Shown: positions 60,740 through 64,000 of the stretch, one piece after another
Numbering within the stretch: the stretch's first letter is position 1
How the letters are laid out: each line of letters begins with the position of its first letter
Source of the DNA: Aggregatibacter kilianii
GTDB taxonomy: Bacteria > Pseudomonadota > Gammaproteobacteria > Enterobacterales > Pasteurellaceae
Length of the DNA stretch: 64,000 nucleotides
Reading direction: 5' to 3'
Assembly: GCF_003130255.1 (NCBI RefSeq)
Contig: NZ_NRCN01000001.1
Location: forward strand, 682,001 to 746,000
The notes under the pieces: generated by a model
Told to the model about the DNA's origin: nothing
Database searches by the model: none
The model's input: the letters and a program-made list of their open reading frames with translations, nothing else
Program-made: the position numbers and the translations under genes

Positions 60740-61300
60740 TTAAAAAGCAGCGGCGGCCCAAAGGTCGCCAAAAATGTCATATAACACGCGGTTGAGCAAA
60801 TACAGCACGAAGACAACAACCATCGGCGAGAAATCGATCATGCCGGTGTTTGGCAAAATTTTACGAACGGGACCTAATACGGGTTCGCTCAGTTGATACA
60901 AAATATATTGCGCCTGGCCTGCGCCACGGTTAAACCAGCTTAAAATCGCCCCCACCAACAACACATAAAAAATTGCTTCGCCGATGCTATGCACCACGCT
61001 TAATGCGCCGATAATGGCATATTCAAACAAGGACGCGCCGAGAAGGGTGCCAAACAAATTTAACAGAGGGAATTTCACCACGCCTAAAATAAAACACGCC
61101 AATAACGCGGCGGTATTAATGCCTTTTATGGTCGGAGCAAATTTACTTAACGGGCTAATCGCCGGTTGGGTGGCTTTCACTAAAGTTTGCGATAACGGAT
61201 TGTAGAAATCCACTTTAGCCACTTGAAACCACACACGTAAAATTAAAATAAAGCTATACACGCTAATTGCGGTAGAAATCAGAAATTGGATTGAATTCAT
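60740..61300 (-). CDS. yggT: YggT family membrane protein
   Basis: A 186-residue protein with two copies of the YggT domain. Each is a pair of hydrophobic helices around LILRVWFQVAKVDFYNPLSQ (near 20) and AILSWFNRGAGQAQYILYQLSEP (near 120). The NPL..L and LSEPVLGPVRKILP loops are conserved. YggT proteins are implicated in membrane homeostasis and osmotic or potassium tolerance; the precise role is uncertain. The ribosome site TAAGGAAA is good. It lies 14 bases downstream of corA, probably in the same transcript. Confidence 0.92.
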   Translation of the reverse strand: MNSIQFLISTAISVYSFILILRVWFQVAKVDFYNPLSQTLVKATQPAISPLSKFAPTIKGINTAALLACFILGVVKFPLLNLFGTLLGASLFEYAIIGALSVVHSIGEAIFYVLLVGAILSWFNRGAGQAQYILYQLSEPVLGPVRKILPNTGMIDFSPMVVVFVLYLLNRVLYDIFGDLWAAAAF

Positions 61301-61314
61301 TATGTTTCCTTAAA

Positions 61315-62262
61315 TTATAACCAACCTTTACGTTTGAAATACCAGTACGGCGCAAACGCCGCCAGCGCCATTAACCCCAACGCCATTGGATAGCCGAATT
61401 TTAACCCAAGTTCAGGCATATCGGTAAAGTTCATGCCGTAGTTAGAGGCAACCAACGTCGGTGGTAGGAAAATGACCGACACAACGGAGAAGATTTTGAT
61501 AATGCGGTTCTGTTCAATATTAATAAAACCCATGGCCGCTTGGAGCAAGAAGTTCACTTTTTGGAACAGGGATTCATTATGCGGCTGCAAAGATTCAATA
61601 TCTCGTAAAATTTCACGTGCCTGTTCTAACTGATTTGCCGGCAAACGGGTTTTACGCACCAAGAAACTGAGCGCTCGCTGCGTATCCATCAAACACAAAC
61701 GCACTTTGGAACTGGTGTCTTCTTGTTCTGTTAAAGTCGCCAAGGCTTCATCAAAGGCTTCCCCTTGGGTTCCGTTTAACACCACGCGGCTTAATTTTTC
61801 CAAATCCGCATACACGTTTTCAATTACATCCGCCAGCTGCTCAATTTTGGTTTCAAATAAATCCAGCAATAGTTCGTATGAATTACATTCGATTAAACGC
61901 TGATTACGGGAACGCATCCGATACAAACGGAACGCTGGTAATTCGCGATCACGCAAAGTGAACAAACGTCCGTCACGAATGGTGAACGCTACGCTGGCCA
62001 AATCCGCATAATCGTTTTCATCTTCACAATAAAAGAAAGAGTGCAAGTGCAAACCGTCTTCGTCTTCAAAAAAACGCGCGGATGCTTCGATGTCTTCTAA
62101 TTCCAAGAAAGAGGCCAAACTTTGGCCTAAACTTTCCTGCAAGGTTTCCCGTTCTTCTACGGTCGGTTCAATTAAATCAAGCCAAATGGCGGTGTTTAAC
62201 GGCTCGGCAGATTCGTCGATACGAACTAAGCGAGCATCTTCAAGGGCAAAGGCATTTATCAT
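61315..62262 (-). CDS. corA: Magnesium/cobalt transporter CorA
   Basis: A 315-residue pentameric Mg2+ channel of the inner membrane. A large soluble N-terminal domain (about 1-250, with a long helix) is followed by two transmembrane helices. The first of these ends with the ion-selectivity motif GMN in [11 protein letters not shown] (near 281). The C-terminus ends with a Lys/Trp-rich [10 protein letters not shown]. The ATG at 62262 has GGGAG upstream. It has a long, hairpin-rich leader (62263-62683) with a 39-codon open frame, which suggests post-transcriptional magnesium control comparable to corL in Salmonella. Confidence 0.96.
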   Translation of the reverse strand: MINAFALEDARLVRIDESAEPLNTAIWLDLIEPTVEERETLQESLGQSLASFLELEDIEASARFFEDEDGLHLHSFFYCEDENDYADLASVAFTIRDGRLFTLRDRELPAFRLYRMRSRNQRLIECNSYELLLDLFETKIEQLADVIENVYADLEKLSRVVLNGTQGEAFDEALATLTEQEDTSSKVRLCLMDTQRALSFLVRKTRLPANQLEQAREILRDIESLQPHNESLFQKVNFLLQAAMGFINIEQNRIIKIFSVVSVIFLPPTLVASNYGMNFTDMPELGLKFGYPMALGLMALAAFAPYWYFKRKGWL

Positions 62263-62683
62263 TTTGTCATACTCCCGATTGGACTACGCACAACGCAATG
62301 AACAAACAATCAAACGAATAAATCATTACCAAGTTTGGCGATCAAAAGTGCGGTCGTTTTTACGCGTGTTTTTCAACGACTAAAAAGAAAGCGGTAATGA
62401 TAAAGGTATTGCAAATTTTCGTCTGACGGAAAAGATGCCGAAAAAGAGAAAGGTAAACGAAACTTACCAACGAAACCATCGCCGATAAGTGAGACGGGCG
62501 ATAGTTACAGTGAAAACTCTATTCGGTATCGACTGTGACTGTCCAAAGTGTGTGTCCTCTTGTTACTAAATCGCGCGCAATGTTACGCCTGAAAGGCTAC
62601 TTCGTCAAGGCGAAGGAGAAAAAATCACCTTCGCCGAATAACACGTTCAGGTTCAAAAAATACCGCAAAATCTCACCGCACTT
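62263..62683 (-). promoter_or_regulatory. Candidate structured leader of corA
   Basis: This region has 421 bases between the methyltransferase gene and corA without a recognised protein. Visible stems are ATCGCC/GGCGAT (62478-62502), AGTTACAGT/ACTGTGACT (62503-62540, one G-T pair), GCCT/AGGC (62587-62597) and CTTCG/CGAAG (62600-62615). The perfect GGCGAAGG/CCTTCGCC (62609-62635) competes with the last one for the same bases. Such mutually exclusive hairpins are typical of riboregulation. It could equally be an independent small RNA; no known riboswitch class was recognised. Confidence 0.45.
62360..62479 (-). CDS. Possible leader peptide upstream of corA
   Basis: A 39-codon frame starts with ATG at 62479 and stops at 62360, about 97 bases before corA. 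The peptide is hydrophobic and rich in Phe, Leu and Val with scattered Arg, His and Lys (opening MVSLVSFVYL, ending VEKHA). The ribosome site is poor (only GGCG just before the ATG). An open frame of this size can occur by chance; I list it because its position matches corL-type leader peptides. Confidence 0.25.
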   Translation of the reverse strand: MVSLVSFVYLSLFRHLFRQTKICNTFIITAFFLVVEKHA

Positions 62684-63484
62684 TTAATCGATATTCCACC
62701 AAATCAACGCCCATTTGCGCTGGCCGTGTTTAATAGGTTCGTTATTTTGTTGTTTTTGGCGATAAAATGCCGTTAAGCCCTGCTTTTCTTTTTCATTTAA
62801 CGGGCCAAGAGAAAATTCTACGGAACCGAGCAAATCCTCATAGGTTTCTCCCATAAAGCGACCGGATTCCGTTTCAATGAAGCTCAGGTTCGCTTGAATG
62901 CCTTTTTGATAAAGTCGATTCAGCAAATAAATATAGGTCGGAAAACCGATGTCTTCGCGTCCGATCGCGGCAAATACGCCCTCATCCAAAAAATGACGTT
63001 GCGTCACGGAAGTGAGATACACCCGTTTTTTTGCTTTGGCACAGAGTTTCTCGATCATGTCGTCTAAATCGTCCACCAAGGTGGAACGCGACGCTAAAAT
63101 CACATCCACTTGCGGCACATCGTTCCAATCCTCGGCCCAAGAACGACGAATCAGATTTAAATTCGCCAGTTGCAGTTTTTGTTTATATTCCGCCAATACA
63201 TCCAACATCCCCGTGCTATAATCCAAGGCATATACTTGGCTGCCTTGCTGTGCCAAAGGAATGGTGAACGTGCCTGGTCCACAACCGATATCAAGCACGG
63301 TTTCGTCAGGTTGCACCTGCATAGTTTCCAATAGTTGTTGATTATAACGGCTGGCTTTCCCCACCAGATTTTCCGCCATCTTGGCTGCTTTCTTGTCCCA
63401 TTTTTCAGGTGGCAAATTGTAATGGTTGCAGGCAATGAGATGTTGTTTGTAAAGCTGGTTGAAATCAATGTCGTAAATGGTCAT
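62684..63484 (-). CDS. Class I SAM-dependent methyltransferase
   Basis: A 266-residue Rossmann-fold methyltransferase. Motif I is VLDIGCGPGTFTIPLA (near 63-78). The acidic ribose-binding position follows in ALDYSTGMLD (near 90), and SLTEDW-like RRSWAEDWND (near 115) and VILASRSTLVDD (near 130) continue the core. The C-terminal half has GRFMGETYEDLLGSVEF. An AGGAT ribosome site precedes the ATG at 63484. The substrate is not evident; it could be a small molecule or protein. It lies between the RND pump and corA. Confidence 0.85.
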   Translation of the reverse strand: MTIYDIDFNQLYKQHLIACNHYNLPPEKWDKKAAKMAENLVGKASRYNQQLLETMQVQPDETVLDIGCGPGTFTIPLAQQGSQVYALDYSTGMLDVLAEYKQKLQLANLNLIRRSWAEDWNDVPQVDVILASRSTLVDDLDDMIEKLCAKAKKRVYLTSVTQRHFLDEGVFAAIGREDIGFPTYIYLLNRLYQKGIQANLSFIETESGRFMGETYEDLLGSVEFSLGPLNEKEKQGLTAFYRQKQQNNEPIKHGQRKWALIWWNID

Positions 63485-63575
63485 GGCATATCCTAAAAAT
63501 GTGGTTGATTTTGGTGATAGATTTTACTGCAATGTTATATGCTTTGAAATATAACGTTAAAAAGATTTAACGCAG

Positions 63576-63610
63576 AAAAAAACCGCACTTTGATTGCTCA
63601 AAAGTGCGGT
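63576..63610 (-). terminator. USS-pair terminator of the RND pump gene
   Basis: ACCGCACTTT (63582-63591) and AAAGTGCGGT (63601-63610) form a stem. On the minus strand a T-run follows, about 20 bases after the RND gene stop. Confidence 0.8.
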
Positions 63611-63631
63611 AAGTTCTACAAACATTCGGGA

Positions 63632-64000
63632 TTAATGGTTAATTTCACCTTCAATCGGTTTAATGTTTTCATCAAATTCCGGTAGCGGTTTGTGTTCGCT
63701 TGCAACATAGGAATAAATGACCGGCAACACAAACAGGGTAAACAACGTACCAACCGCCAGGCCTGAAACAATCACGATACCGATACTGAAACGGGACACC
63801 GCGCCTGCGCCTGTGGCATAAAGCAACGGAATCAGACCGGCAATCATCGCTGCAGTCGTCATTAGAATCGGACGTAAACGCACTTTGGCCGCTTCGGTAA
63901 TGGCTTCAATACGGCTTTTGCCGTGATTGAGCTGCTCTTCTTTTGCCACTTCACACATTAAAATACCGTGCTTGGTGATTAAGCCGACCAGTGTGATCAA
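63632..64000 (-). CDS. RND efflux pump inner-membrane subunit, C-terminal part
   Basis: These are the final ~122 residues of a resistance-nodulation-division transporter that continues past the window end. Typical features are TLVGLITKHGILM at the start, EAAKVRLRPILMTTAAMIAGLIPL near residue 37, and a last helix GTLFTLFVLPVIYSYV followed by a short acidic cytoplasmic tail (KPLPEFDENIK). The sequence fits the AcrB/MdtB/MexF type. The substrate and gene name cannot be assigned without the remainder. A USS-pair terminator follows. Confidence 0.9.
   Translation of the reverse strand: MITLVGLITKHGILMCEVAKEEQLNHGKSRIEAITEAAKVRLRPILMTTAAMIAGLIPLLYATGAGAVSRFSIGIVIVSGLAVGTLFTLFVLPVIYSYVASEHKPLPEFDENIKPIEGEINH

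Noticed and set aside
62263-62683. Known riboswitch (TPP, M-box, Moco, yybP-ykoY) before corA
   Set aside because: None of the signature motifs I know for these classes could be found. It is kept only as an unclassified structured leader.

Overview
The window is a chromosome segment of a Pasteurellaceae bacterium, most likely of the Haemophilus/Aggregatibacter clade. The main evidence is the 9-base uptake signal AAGTGCGGT and its complement. I counted roughly 60 copies by eye, against about 0.5 expected by chance. Many copies form inverted pairs that act as terminators. Gene order also fits: cysK-cysZ-zipA-ligA, rpsU-dnaG-rpoD, rpsP-rimM-trmD-rplS, ygfB-pepP-ubiH-ubiI and bamD/rluD-pgeF. No CRISPR array, rRNA operon or insertion sequence was seen.

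Layout. 1-12.8 kb is core housekeeping: the end of ychF, a UDG-fold protein, cysK, cysZ, zipA, ligA, tdk, tsaD and the rpsU-dnaG-rpoD macromolecular synthesis operon. 12.9-18.5 kb is accessory. A tRNA-Ile2 (CAT) is followed by a P4-type integrase, a 5'-truncated phage/plasmid helicase and a Fur-box-controlled TonB-dependent receptor. 18.7-21.1 kb carries the glpE-glpG-glpR set, interrupted by a small convergent membrane-protein gene. 21.4-29 kb is a second accessory block: a TetR regulator, a TonB-dependent receptor, two ABC half-transporters and an MFS permease. It resembles a yersiniabactin-type (FyuA-YbtPQX) uptake module without biosynthesis genes.

29-36.6 kb holds rmuC, yrdD-like, tsaC, aroE, an EamA permease and the divergent ilvY/ilvC pair. 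The ilvY/ilvC spacer is a very long 679 bp and full of hairpins. 36.8-40.3 kb is a glycerophosphodiester/G3P uptake operon: glpT, an unknown secreted beta-propeller protein, then glpQ (protein D). Its promoter region has a perfect CRP site and a GlpR-like operator, which links it to the glpR gene at 18.8 kb. 40.6-64 kb is again mostly core: rnr-rlmB, mreBCD, the rpsP operon, ubiquinone hydroxylases, pepP, zapA, 6S RNA, fau, bamD, rluD, pgeF, an LTA-synthase-like sulfatase, a nitroreductase, yggT/yggU and corA. corA has a long structured leader with a possible leader peptide. The window closes with a methyltransferase and the C-terminus of an RND pump.

Functional threads are iron/siderophore acquisition (two receptors plus an importer set), glycerol-3-phosphate metabolism (glpEGR, glpT, glpQ) and the standard replication, cell-shape and translation genes. 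All assignments come from reading the sequence and from recalled family features. No database search was run.
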